A stretch of 42,847 nt of DNA from an uncultured Bacteroidota bacterium. GTDB lineage: Bacteria; Bacteroidota; Bacteroidia; Chitinophagales; Chitinophagaceae. Shown here in pieces: positions 1 to 5,770 of the stretch; positions within the stretch are counted from its first letter, which is position 1, and each line of letters opens with the position of its first letter. The stretch covers positions 1 through 42,847 of the forward strand of contig CAIRTW010000042.1 of the NCBI GenBank assembly GCA_903881585.1, given 5' to 3'. Made by a program: the position numbers and the translations under genes. The notes beneath the pieces were generated by a model. The model was not told the origin of the DNA, did no database searches, and was given only the letters and a program-made list of their open reading frames with translations.

Positions 1-5
1 CTACA

Positions 6-449
6 TTAAGAAAGTCCACGCAGTGTATGCCATGCATCGCCATAAGGCTTATTCAGATAATGCTCTTTGAATTCCTCGCTCACCACCTTACGCTGCACAT
101 CCAGGCTCTTCTCACTAAACGCCAGCGACAGCAAGCGGTCGCTCTCCAGCCAGAAAGCCGTTTCCAGGTTTTTCAGGGGCAGTTGTATGTAGTAGTTGGT
201 GATGTCGTTGGTAGTATAGGCATTGTTCTCACCGCCCGCCATCTGCAGCGGCTCGTCATATTCCGGTATGTTCACACTCCCGCCAAACATCAGGTGCTCA
301 AACAAATGCGCAAAGCCCGTCCGCTGCGACTCCTCGTCCCGCGCACCTACATCATAGAGTATGTTCATGGCCGCCATAGGCGTAGCCTTATCCTCATGCA
401 CCAGCACCCGTAATCCATTATCCAGCGTAAACCGCTCAAATTGAAGCAT
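6..449 (-). CDS. M16 family zinc protease, N-terminal fragment (truncated)
   Basis: This is the start of an M16 (pitrilysin/insulinase-type) metallopeptidase. The inverted zinc motif HxxEH is visible as HLFEHLMF, preceded by the usual GARDE stretch and followed by the conserved NAYTTNDITNYY and KEHYLNKPYGDAWH segments. Family members of this type are about 400 residues or more; here a TAA stop follows residue 147, just after WHTLRGLS, where the family normally continues with an LAY..HPYxW segment. I could not restore the family sequence in either other frame in the few remaining bases, so a rearrangement or frameshift at the window edge is likely. The start MLQFERF is supported by duplicated copies of the same start further right. 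The fragment retains the metal site but lacks the second half of the M16 fold. Confidence 0.75.
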   Translation of the reverse strand: MLQFERFTLDNGLRVLVHEDKATPMAAMNILYDVGARDEESQRTGFAHLFEHLMFGGSVNIPEYDEPLQMAGGENNAYTTNDITNYYIQLPLKNLETAFWLESDRLLSLAFSEKSLDVQRKVVSEEFKEHYLNKPYGDAWHTLRGLS

Positions 450-606
450 AGTTGTTTATTTTTTTCACCCGCCATAGCTTTAGCGAAGGAGGGTCAAATT
501 GAAACATAGTAGTTTTGTTTTACCCGCCGTAACTTATTTTGGAGCGAAGGAGGGATTTCACGCCAAAGTAAAGGAAAATATCACTGAATGGGGAAAGTAT
601 GTTCTC
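431..606. repeat. Duplicated M16 start block, copies 1 and 2
   Basis: The segment tcaaattgaagcata (reverse strand: start codon plus LQFE) occurs at 435-450, again as tcaaattgaaacatag at 494-509, and a third time at 1461-1475. After the second copy and a REP-like insertion, the sequence gccaaagtaaaggaaaatat and the following cactga (562-587) is again shared with 1490-1515. This shows direct duplication of the 5' end and upstream region of the M16 gene. Confidence 0.7.
467..555. repeat. Two copies of a REP-like element (ACCCGCC...GGAGGG)
   Basis: Two similar units lie here in the same orientation: acccgccatagctttagcg followed by aaggaggg at about 467-492, and acccgccgtaacttatttt followed by ggagcgaaggaggg at about 521-555. 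Each sits directly beside a copy of the duplicated M16 start region. The ends (CCCGCC and GGAGGG) are nearly complementary, as in a short REP-type palindrome. Comparison with the uninterrupted copy at 1457-1536 indicates that at least the second one was inserted. Confidence 0.55.
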
Positions 607-669
607 GGGTGCTGTGCTGTAATAATGCTTATGACTTTCAAATTGATTGCATTTTCATCGTGGATATTA

Positions 670-981
670 TTACATGATTCTGATCCCCTGCTGTTTAATT
701 ATTCCGATAAAAGGATTGTTATATTCCGTATCGTCATTTGAATAGGTATGCGGTTCCAGATAAGTATATCGGACAAGAAGGTATTTAATTGCATCCCAGT
801 CTATACTTAAACATCCAGTAAATTTTTCATCCCAAACTGCGATATCAATGTCTGAATACTCATTTGGCACCCCATTTACATAAGAGCCGAAGAGATACGC
901 TTGCGTTGGCGCATATCCCATGTGCTTAAGTTCGTCCAGAAACTTCTTCGACAATTCTATGGCAGATTTCTGAGTAAACAT
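670..981 (-). CDS. MNT-type nucleotidyltransferase antitoxin
   Basis: This is a minimal nucleotidyltransferase (MNT) of 103 residues, the antitoxin half of a HEPN/MNT (type VII) toxin-antitoxin pair. The nucleotidyltransferase motif GSx10DxD is complete: G32-S33, then D44 and D46 in YSDIDIAV. Known members inactivate the HEPN partner by adding AMP units; that role here is inferred from the family. Its start overlaps the end of the HEPN gene upstream by 25 bases, so the two are surely co-transcribed and probably translationally coupled. The gene is AT-rich compared with the housekeeping genes to the right, which fits horizontal transfer. The pair sits between duplicated copies of the M16 start region, suggesting insertion into that promoter region. 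Confidence 0.85.
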   Translation of the reverse strand: MFTQKSAIELSKKFLDELKHMGYAPTQAYLFGSYVNGVPNEYSDIDIAVWDEKFTGCLSIDWDAIKYLLVRYTYLEPHTYSNDDTEYNNPFIGIIKQQGIRIM

Positions 982-1349
982 TCTTTTAGTTTTTCAATGA
1001 TCAACAACTGTTTTGCGGTATATTCCCGTGTACATAAACGATAAAAATTCTTCTTATAATCAACATACCTTCCTTCAATATTCCATGAATTAATAAGCCG
1101 CAAATTTGCAATGTCTTCTTCAGCTAAGTTCAAAGTTGTCTGATTATGAAGCATTTCAAGATTATGAGTGAATGGCGGAAAATTTGGTTCATTATCTCTT
1201 ACCCAGCACGATTTAAGTAATTTTTCGATCATTAAGTGGCAGACAAACAAACACAACATGTAACTCCTTCCGTTGAACAATACAGATATGCTTTCATAAT
1301 CCTGCAACGCAGATTCTTTCCAAAATATGATATGCTCCTCCTTTGTCAT
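957..1349 (-). CDS. HEPN domain protein (toxin partner of MNT)
   Basis: A 130-residue all-helical protein with HEPN family features: HLMIEKLLKSCW (the Q/H-x-x-EK-x-LK helix), FTHNLEML, and near the end IEGRYVDYKKNFY, which matches the RYPDY motif of the MNT-associated HEPN subfamily. It lies first in a two-gene operon and overlaps the MNT gene. HEPN toxins are usually RNases with an RX4-6H motif; I do not see that motif here, so this protein may be a non-catalytic HEPN subunit or use other residues. The ORF is AT-rich. A candidate promoter box lies directly upstream at 1359-1366. Toxin identity is inferred from gene pairing. Confidence 0.8.
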   Translation of the reverse strand: MTKEEHIIFWKESALQDYESISVLFNGRSYMLCLFVCHLMIEKLLKSCWVRDNEPNFPPFTHNLEMLHNQTTLNLAEEDIANLRLINSWNIEGRYVDYKKNFYRLCTREYTAKQLLIIEKLKECLLRNLP

Positions 1350-1358
1350 TGCTTATAG

Positions 1359-1366
1359 CAAAATTA
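1359..1366 (-). promoter_or_regulatory. Candidate -7 box of the HEPN/MNT operon
   Basis: Reverse strand TAATTTTG matches the Bacteroidota -7 consensus TAnnTTTG and lies ten bases upstream of the HEPN start codon, which would give an almost leaderless message. No good TTG -33 element at the right spacing was seen. Confidence 0.25.
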
Positions 1367-1456
1367 ATTTTTATTCAGACAAAAAATCATATTTTCAGTT
1401 ATTTAATGCCTTGCGCTTTCACGATTGTAGTTTTGAGTAAGCTAATCTGTTTTAAA

Positions 1457-1536
1457 TCGCTCAAATTGAAGCATAATAGTAATTAAGCAGCCAAAGTAAA
1501 GGAAAATATCACTGAGTATCTAAAGTATGTTATCGG
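1457..1536. repeat. Duplicated M16 start block, copy 3 (uninterrupted)
   Basis: On the reverse strand this reads a start codon and MLQFERFK followed soon by a stop, a relic of the M16 gene start. On the forward strand it continues through aattaagcagccaaagtaaa and then ggaaaatatcactgag, matching 494-606 except that the latter carries an extra REP-like insertion. It therefore appears to preserve the arrangement before insertion. Confidence 0.65.
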
Positions 1537-1541
1537 CGTAA

Positions 1542-1690
1542 GTGCTACTATGACGCACCAGTTGCGTTAGCACCGTTCGGGTGCGGATTGCTATTGGGCT
1601 TTCTCAACATGTAATCACCCCGTAGTTGGTGAAAGGTTTGTAGCAGAAACAATACCCACGACCCAAAGCGCCCCCTTAGCGGACGCAACC
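1542..1690. other. Candidate structured element (nested inverted repeats)
   Basis: Several complementary segments are packed together: gtgcta/tagcac enclosing acgca/tgcgt (1542-1573), gcacc/ggtgc (1570-1584), cacc/ggtg (about 1616-1631), and a long-range gttgcgt (1561-1567) with acgcaac (1683-1689). Some of these pairings exclude each other. It could be a small RNA, a REP-type element or a recombination site. I do not recognise it as a known family. Confidence 0.35.
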
Positions 1691-1776
1691 TGCTTGTGAT
1701 ATGATGCCATCATCCATGCCACCCAAACTGAAGATTTTGTAAAGGATAAAAGAATTATCATGAGTCTGCCTCATAT

Positions 1777-1860
1777 TTTCAGAGTGTGAGAACGGAATCA
1801 ACGGTAAGGTACAGGAGTCATAATCCCAAGGTCGCAGATTCTCGCCTCGTCCCAGTCCCT
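1777..1860 (+). pseudogene. tRNA-Met(CAT)-like remnant
   Basis: The stretch aacggtaaggtacaggag, then tCATaatcccaaggtcgcag, follows the order of a tRNA D-loop, anticodon arm with CAT, variable loop and start of the T arm, and ends with cagtccct like an acceptor strand. The 5' acceptor partner is missing, the T loop is altered (ATTCTCG instead of GTTCGAG) and two anticodon-stem pairs fail. I read it as a degenerate or partial tRNA, possibly left by site-specific integration. A covariance-model search would decide. Confidence 0.3.
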
Positions 1861-1866
1861 AGAAAT

Positions 1867-1893
1867 ACAAAACTGCGTTTGGCGCGGTTTTGT
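1867..1893 (+). terminator. Strong hairpin after the tRNA-like remnant
   Basis: acaaaactgcg and cgcggttttgt form an 11-pair stem with one G-T wobble around a five-base loop. It lies just after the tRNA-like stretch, as an intrinsic terminator would, although the following bases are only weakly T-rich. Confidence 0.45.
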
Positions 1894-1992
1894 CGTTCGA
1901 AAAGTCTCATTCCATCGTTTATTTACTTGATATAAAATATAGTAACGATGAGACCATGTCTTTTATACTTTTTTAAAATAGAATATACTTTA

Positions 1993-2000
1993 TACTTTTG
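1993..2000 (+). promoter_or_regulatory. Candidate -7 box of the DUF2806 gene
   Basis: TACTTTTG fits TAnnTTTG and lies 25 bases upstream of the ATG of the DUF2806 gene in an AT-rich leader. No clear -33 TTG was seen. Confidence 0.3.
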
Positions 2001-2025
2001 AGAGTGAAATTTAAAAGAATTTATA

Positions 2026-3024
2026 ATGGAAGACAATACAGAATCAGGATTACAAAAATTGACTGACTCATTAGGAGACATTATGACCGGCATCCCTGCA
2101 CCAGTAAGAAAAAATTTCTTCAAAGCATTTAGTCAACTTTGTACCGCCGCTGTTGACATTCCTGTTGCCTTGTTGGAAAGTAAAGCTTCCGAAATACGCG
2201 CTTTGACAGAAGCTCGTATTCAAATAATAAGGAAGGAAGGGGAAGGGATTTCTGAAGAAATTAAGGTTCCCAAAGAGTATATTTCAAAAGCGTCTAGCAA
2301 ATACGCGTCTAAGATTATAAAAGAACAGATCAATTTAGACCAAATAACATTGAATGCGGCAAATGAATTATCATCTAAAGTAAAAGCAGAAGATGGTATT
2401 TCAGAGACCGAAATAAGTGATGATTGGCTTAATGAATTTGAAAATCAGGCTAAATTGAAGTCTTCAGATGATATGAAATTGATTTTTGGGAAGATCCTTT
2501 CTGGCGAAATATCAAAGCCAGGTACTTTTTCAATAAGAGCAGTAAAATTAATTTCACAATTAGACAATCAAGCTGCTATACTTTTTCAACTCTTCTGTAG
2601 TATTTGTGTTTCAATGCGTATAAGGGAACATATCTTTGATGCACGAGTCGTCTCTGTTAAGGGAGACGCTGCGGCAAATTCTCTACAGGAATTTGGTCTA
2701 ACATTTGATAACTTAAACATCTTGCATGAATATGGTTTAATAATTTCGGACTACAATTCTTATATGAAATATACCACATGCATAGTGAATGAAAATAATA
2801 TGGTATCAATGGCATTATCTTTTGGTAATAAACAGTTTTGTCTTGTTCCAACAGACAAAGAAAAATACGATAAGAACCTTCAATTACATGGAATCGCATT
2901 GACAAAATCCGGGAAAGAACTGTTTGATATTATTCCCAAAACAAACAATACCACTTATACAAATGCATTAGTTGAGTATTTTTATAAAAAACATTTACAA
3001 TTAACAGAAATAGGAAGTGCATAG
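2026..3024 (+). CDS. DUF2806 family protein
   Basis: A 332-residue protein with no signal peptide or membrane segment, so probably cytoplasmic. It matches the DUF2806 pattern I remember: an N-terminal segment KNFFKAFSQLCTAAVDIP with KASEIRALTEAR, and a central block DDWLNEFENQAKLKSSDDMK followed by FGKILSGEISKPGTFSIRA. The function of this family is not established; members often occur as single genes in accessory or defence-rich regions, and the neighbours here (toxin-antitoxin pairs, EVE-like protein) fit that. The final third is less family-like and may be a target or effector region. Base composition is clearly AT-rich against the chromosome backbone, suggesting transfer. It is monocistronic with its own promoter-like box. 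Confidence 0.7.
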   Translation: MEDNTESGLQKLTDSLGDIMTGIPAPVRKNFFKAFSQLCTAAVDIPVALLESKASEIRALTEARIQIIRKEGEGISEEIKVPKEYISKASSKYASKIIKEQINLDQITLNAANELSSKVKAEDGISETEISDDWLNEFENQAKLKSSDDMKLIFGKILSGEISKPGTFSIRAVKLISQLDNQAAILFQLFCSICVSMRIREHIFDARVVSVKGDAAANSLQEFGLTFDNLNILHEYGLIISDYNSYMKYTTCIVNENNMVSMALSFGNKQFCLVPTDKEKYDKNLQLHGIALTKSGKELFDIIPKTNNTTYTNALVEYFYKKHLQLTEIGSA

Positions 3025-3110
3025 ATTTAATTATTCAGATGGTTGGGCTACAAATAGCTTTACGATGTCTGTTTAATTGACTAAAGTAATTAAAGTACTT
3101 ATAGTCCGCT

Positions 3111-3133
3111 CTTTCGGATTTGCAATCTGAAAG
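3111..3133. repeat. REP-like hairpin
   Basis: ctttcggatt and aatctgaaag pair over ten positions (one G-T) around a three-base loop tgc. It lies about 90 bases after the DUF2806 stop and could end its transcript, but there is no T-run, so a dispersed palindrome is equally likely. Confidence 0.45.
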
Positions 3134-3606
3134 CAAACGGTTATGGATTTGGAACCCACCCTATTTTTTGCGTGGCTTTTCCCTATCTCTTTTCTGAATT
3201 CATCAGCAGAAATAGTATCGCCATCCTTGTCGGTTCGCAAGAGCAGAATAGTGAAACCAAAAATGTGGGTATCTTTCGTGGCAGTCAACTTTTCCGGCAC
3301 TCTTTTTGCGGCCTATAATATCATCAGAGATTAGTAAACTGAAATTGCGTTATCCTGAAAATTCCCGCAGCAATCCCGCAACTTCCCAACCTGAAATTGC
3401 GGTAAAAATAAATTTGCGGCAAACTAAAAATGGGTCGAGGCACTTTGTCATAATAAGCTTGCTGCCTGCACTGTGCTTCGAACTAGCCTCCGGTGAGCCT
3501 GTCGAACTGCGATACGTTCGTTATATTTTTCAGAAAACAGTTCATTGATAATCAATAAATAACAAGAGCAATTCACAAAAAAAAAAATACAGCCCTGTGA
3601 TATTTC

Positions 3607-3670
3607 AAAAAAAAGGGGAGATCGCCAGCAAACTGTTTTACCCGATTTCTATAAGGTGGTCTCCTTTTTG
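3607..3670. repeat. Imperfect inverted repeat
   Basis: aaaaaggggagatcgcc and ggtggtctcctttttg are imperfect reverse complements separated by about 28 bases. It could be a transcription stop or the ends of a small relic element. Confidence 0.35.
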
Positions 3671-3789
3671 GAGCATTTCATTGATAACAGAAAAGTGCTT
3701 CGTTAATATTTCACGCATTCGTGCGTTGCTCGTGTTGCCTGCTGTGATCCATATTAAGATTATTATACCCTAAAAACATGGCAGCACTG

Positions 3790-3797
3790 TATATTTG
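3790..3797 (+). promoter_or_regulatory. Candidate -7 box of the EVE-like gene
   Basis: TATATTTG is a perfect TAnnTTTG match about 50 bases upstream of the ATG at 3849. A -33 TTG at standard spacing was not found. Confidence 0.3.
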
Positions 3798-3848
3798 TAA
3801 ATAACACATTGTTGTATTGTTTACACTTAAGTTGTAAAAAACACTATT

Positions 3849-4367
3849 ATGGAAATATTGCCAACAGGTTATTGGACTTTCTTTTGTACTCCTGAAAGAT
3901 GGGATATTGAAGGGTTTATAAATTCCGCTGAAACTAAGACGAGATATAAAATACAAAAAAATCAAAAAGATTATTTTGGTCGGAAGCAATACGGAATTAT
4001 TAGCGTTTTAAACGACAATAGAAAAAATATTTCACCATGGTTTTATGCCAAACAACCACTTAAAAGAGGAATATATGCTATTGTAGAAATTTTAAGTGAT
4101 AAAGCGATACTTGGGGAAAGCTATTTTGACAATTATTCATATCCAGAGGAGGATAACGGACAAAAAAGTTACACCGTTGAAATTCTCTTTCGAAAAGAGT
4201 TGCTTTTTTCGCCTTTATATACAAAAAATATTTCTGATGATTTGATTGAGAACCATAAATGGCTATTAAAAGGAAAACAAGGAATTTCTGCAAGTGTCTT
4301 ACAAAAAGAAACATTTGAACGAATTTTAGAAATAGGCAATGTGCCAAAGTCGAAACTTTACACTTAA
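3849..4367 (+). CDS. EVE/PUA-like domain protein
   Basis: A 172-residue soluble protein that resembles the EVE branch of PUA-like folds: an opening YWTFFCTPERWDIEGF, a middle part with GIISVLNDNR and LKRGIYAIVEI, and a closing QGISASVLQKETFERILEI. EVE domains are known to read modified bases in DNA or RNA and are common beside restriction or other defence genes. That role here is inferred only from the fold resemblance and from the toxin-antitoxin neighbours. The gene is AT-rich, has its own promoter-like box, and its last 42 bases overlap the convergent DUF5615 gene, so antisense effects between the two messages are possible. Other PUA-like or restriction-reader families remain possible. Confidence 0.55.
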   Translation: MEILPTGYWTFFCTPERWDIEGFINSAETKTRYKIQKNQKDYFGRKQYGIISVLNDNRKNISPWFYAKQPLKRGIYAIVEILSDKAILGESYFDNYSYPEEDNGQKSYTVEILFRKELLFSPLYTKNISDDLIENHKWLLKGKQGISASVLQKETFERILEIGNVPKSKLYT

Positions 4368-4646
4368 TATATCAGTAAAAAATTGCTCGACATATATTCC
4401 ATGTTTTAATGGTACAATTATCCATATTAATTGTGGCGGTGGCCCAAAACGTTCGAGCAGCATTACAAAATCTATGTCTTTACTCATCAAAACAACATTT
4501 TGCATTTTAGCCTTCAGAAAAATGGCTTCGTCATCTGCGTCTCTAAGCCCCAATGCACGCAGCGAATGTGCTTTGACATTTTTAAAGGAATTATTGATCC
4601 ATAAAGCAAGAGAAGGAGAAAGCTGGGCATCGATCCATATTTCCAT
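4326..4646 (-). CDS. DUF5615 family PIN-like toxin
   Basis: A 106-residue protein of the DUF5615/Mut7-C-like PIN group. It starts with MEIWIDAQLSPSLA, where the acidic residue belongs to the presumed metal site, and has LGLRDADDEAIF and MSKDIDF in the expected order. PIN proteins are Mg-dependent RNases; this subfamily pairs with DUF433 antitoxins, as here, where the partner lies 15 bases upstream on the same strand. The length is normal for the family. The 3' end overlaps the convergent EVE-like gene by 42 bases. RNase activity is inferred from the family. Confidence 0.85.
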   Translation of the reverse strand: MEIWIDAQLSPSLALWINNSFKNVKAHSLRALGLRDADDEAIFLKAKMQNVVLMSKDIDFVMLLERFGPPPQLIWIIVPLKHGIYVEQFFTDILSVKFRLWHIAYF

Positions 4647-4661
4647 GCAAAAGACATTTAG

Positions 4662-4892
4662 CTACGCAGCGAGAACAGGATGGTCAAATTTATGGCTTAC
4701 ATACCGAAGCGCAGCTTCAATATCTTCTTTTTCCAGGTCGGGCAGTTCTTCAATAACCTGGTCTTGGGTAAGTCCGGAAGCAAGTAAGTCCAATATATCG
4801 ACAACACGAATTCTCATGCCCCTGATACATGGACGTCCGCCACATTGGTGGGGATTCACAGTTATACGGCCTTTCCATGAATTAATATCCAT
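4662..4892 (-). CDS. DUF433 family antitoxin
   Basis: A 76-residue DUF433 protein: NPHQCGGRPCIRGMRIRV is the family hallmark, followed by a helix-turn-helix-like stretch DILDLLASGLTQDQVIEELP and DLEKEDIEAALRY. It is the first gene of a two-gene unit with the PIN-like toxin. Such antitoxins bind DNA and usually repress their own operon; no operator was identified here. A -7-like box at 4912-4919 lies about 20 bases upstream of the start. Confidence 0.88.
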   Translation of the reverse strand: MDINSWKGRITVNPHQCGGRPCIRGMRIRVVDILDLLASGLTQDQVIEELPDLEKEDIEAALRYVSHKFDHPVLAA

Positions 4893-4911
4893 TACTGACT
4901 ATTTGCGACAT

Positions 4912-4919
4912 CAAAGATA
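4912..4919 (-). promoter_or_regulatory. Candidate -7 box of the DUF433/DUF5615 operon
   Basis: Reverse strand TATCTTTG matches TAnnTTTG and lies 20 bases upstream of the DUF433 start. A second near-match, TACTTTG, lies just upstream of it. Confidence 0.3.
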
Positions 4920-4986
4920 CAAAGTAAAGACGATATACCCTCCGATATGGCGCGTTTCCAAAAGTGTCCCCTACCTTTGCCTTTAC

Positions 4987-5307
4987 TCACGCTGCATAGC
5001 TGCTCCTGTTATCAAACAGCGGCTCAAACTGCCGTTCAATATTCACATGAAAGCTCTCTGGCAGGTATGCCCAGTCTCTTAGCTCCACTAATATGGGAAT
5101 GTTGCTGTCCCTTATTTTTTCGCATAGCCCGGCATATATAGCGGCAGGCAACGGAGCCAGGGTTTTGCTGCGTATCACAAGGTCAAGGTCGCTGCCTGCA
5201 TGTGCAGTTCCGTTTACACGGCTGCCATATGCCCATACTTCTACAGGCATACCAATGCTTTCAAATATGTGCAGCAGCGCTTGCTTGTCCTTATCTCTTA
5301 TCAGCAT
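4987..5307 (-). CDS. MNT-type nucleotidyltransferase (second HEPN/MNT pair)
   Basis: A 106-residue minimal nucleotidyltransferase with a full GSx10DxD motif: G28-S29 in AYGSRVNG, then D40 and D42 in GSDLDLVI. It follows an HI0074-like HEPN gene and overlaps it by 17 bases. This is the HI0073/HI0074 branch of the HEPN/MNT systems and is clearly different in sequence from the pair at 670-1349, so it is not a simple duplication. Its base composition is closer to the chromosome than the first pair. The likely role is antitoxin by nucleotidylation of the HEPN partner, inferred from the family. Confidence 0.88.
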   Translation of the reverse strand: MLIRDKDKQALLHIFESIGMPVEVWAYGSRVNGTAHAGSDLDLVIRSKTLAPLPAAIYAGLCEKIRDSNIPILVELRDWAYLPESFHVNIERQFEPLFDNRSSYAA

Positions 5308-5728
5308 TTTCGCTATTTAATTTTTGTATGGCTGCAACCAGGGCGGTAGCATCAGCAATAAATTGTGGCAGCAGCAGTACGGTTTCTTCAGCAAAGTTTA
5401 CACCGTAATCGTGGGCGGTGCTATTGCGGTTGTCGCGGTATTGCAGCCATCTTCCACATGCCTCATCCGTAATAATATTGCGCAGCACCGCATTACGAAA
5501 AACATCTTTAAATACAAGCTGGTCAACGGCTTTGGATGAATGAAAATAAGGTTTCAACCCTTTACGCAGCAACTTGCCGCTTTGCTCTAAAATGATCTCA
5601 AACTCCTTTATACACGCAGACCGGTACATATCGAAATCAATATTTTCGGGGTCTGCCTGTTTCAGTAAAGTTTGTGCTTTATCCAGCGTACTGACGCAGC
5701 GTTCCAAAAAGGCAGTTTCTATTTTCAT
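5291..5728 (-). CDS. HI0074-family HEPN protein (nucleotidyltransferase substrate-binding)
   Basis: A 145-residue helical protein of the HI0074 or nucleotidyltransferase substrate-binding family. CIKEFEIILEQSGKLLRKGL matches the FE..wE...K.LK helix and YRDNRNSTAHDYG contains the RX4H motif (R101 to H106) expected in active HEPN RNases. It is first in a two-gene operon with the MNT protein. As a type VII toxin it would cleave RNA unless modified by the partner; that is inferred. It ends up 40 bases downstream of fbp on the same strand, so read-through from fbp is possible. Confidence 0.88.
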   Translation of the reverse strand: MKIETAFLERCVSTLDKAQTLLKQADPENIDFDMYRSACIKEFEIILEQSGKLLRKGLKPYFHSSKAVDQLVFKDVFRNAVLRNIITDEACGRWLQYRDNRNSTAHDYGVNFAEETVLLLPQFIADATALVAAIQKLNSENADKR

Positions 5729-5770
5729 AACTCAAACCCTGTATTAAATTTGGCTTTCGGCTTGGAATTT

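Larger units (their letters stand above)
1350..2025. other. Gene-free region with relics and structured DNA
   Basis: About 675 bases without a supportable gene. It holds the M16 start relic (1457-1536), a cluster of complementary segments from 1542 to about 1690, a degenerate tRNA-Met-like stretch (about 1777-1860) and a strong hairpin after it (1867-1893). The reverse-strand ORF at its right end is a shadow of the DUF2806 gene start. Confidence 0.6.
3025..3848. other. Gene-free region rich in palindromes
   Basis: About 820 bases without a supportable gene. Short ORFs here (for example the reverse ORF ending at 3073, which has only a GTG start just after a stop) lack family resemblance. The region holds a 10-pair hairpin (3111-3133), a repeated gaaattgcg motif (about 3341 and 3391), a ggtgagcctgtcgaac REP-like unit (about 3491-3506), an A-run near 3577 and an imperfect inverted repeat (3607-3670). 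It looks like accumulated insertion debris. Confidence 0.5.

Noticed and set aside
27-413. Forward ORF of 128 codons opposite the M16 fragment
   Set aside because: It is antisense to a clear M16 coding region and has no family resemblance.
499-741. Forward ORF of 80 codons between the M16 start and the MNT gene
   Set aside because: It runs over REP-like insertions and into the MNT gene antisense; composition is not protein-like.
1542-1690. Integron attC site
   Set aside because: The outer complementary segments are ordered GTTGCGT...ACGCAAC, the reverse of the AAC...GTT order of attC, and the core consensus is not met; no integrase gene is seen.
3073-3300. Reverse ORF of 75 codons with a DKDGDTISADEF segment resembling an EF-hand
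   Set aside because: Only a GTG start just after a stop codon, a single loop-like match and no neighbours in support; I treat it as chance or a relic.
4339-5082. Forward ORF of 247 codons
   Set aside because: Antisense to the DUF5615 and DUF433 genes, which carry clear family motifs.
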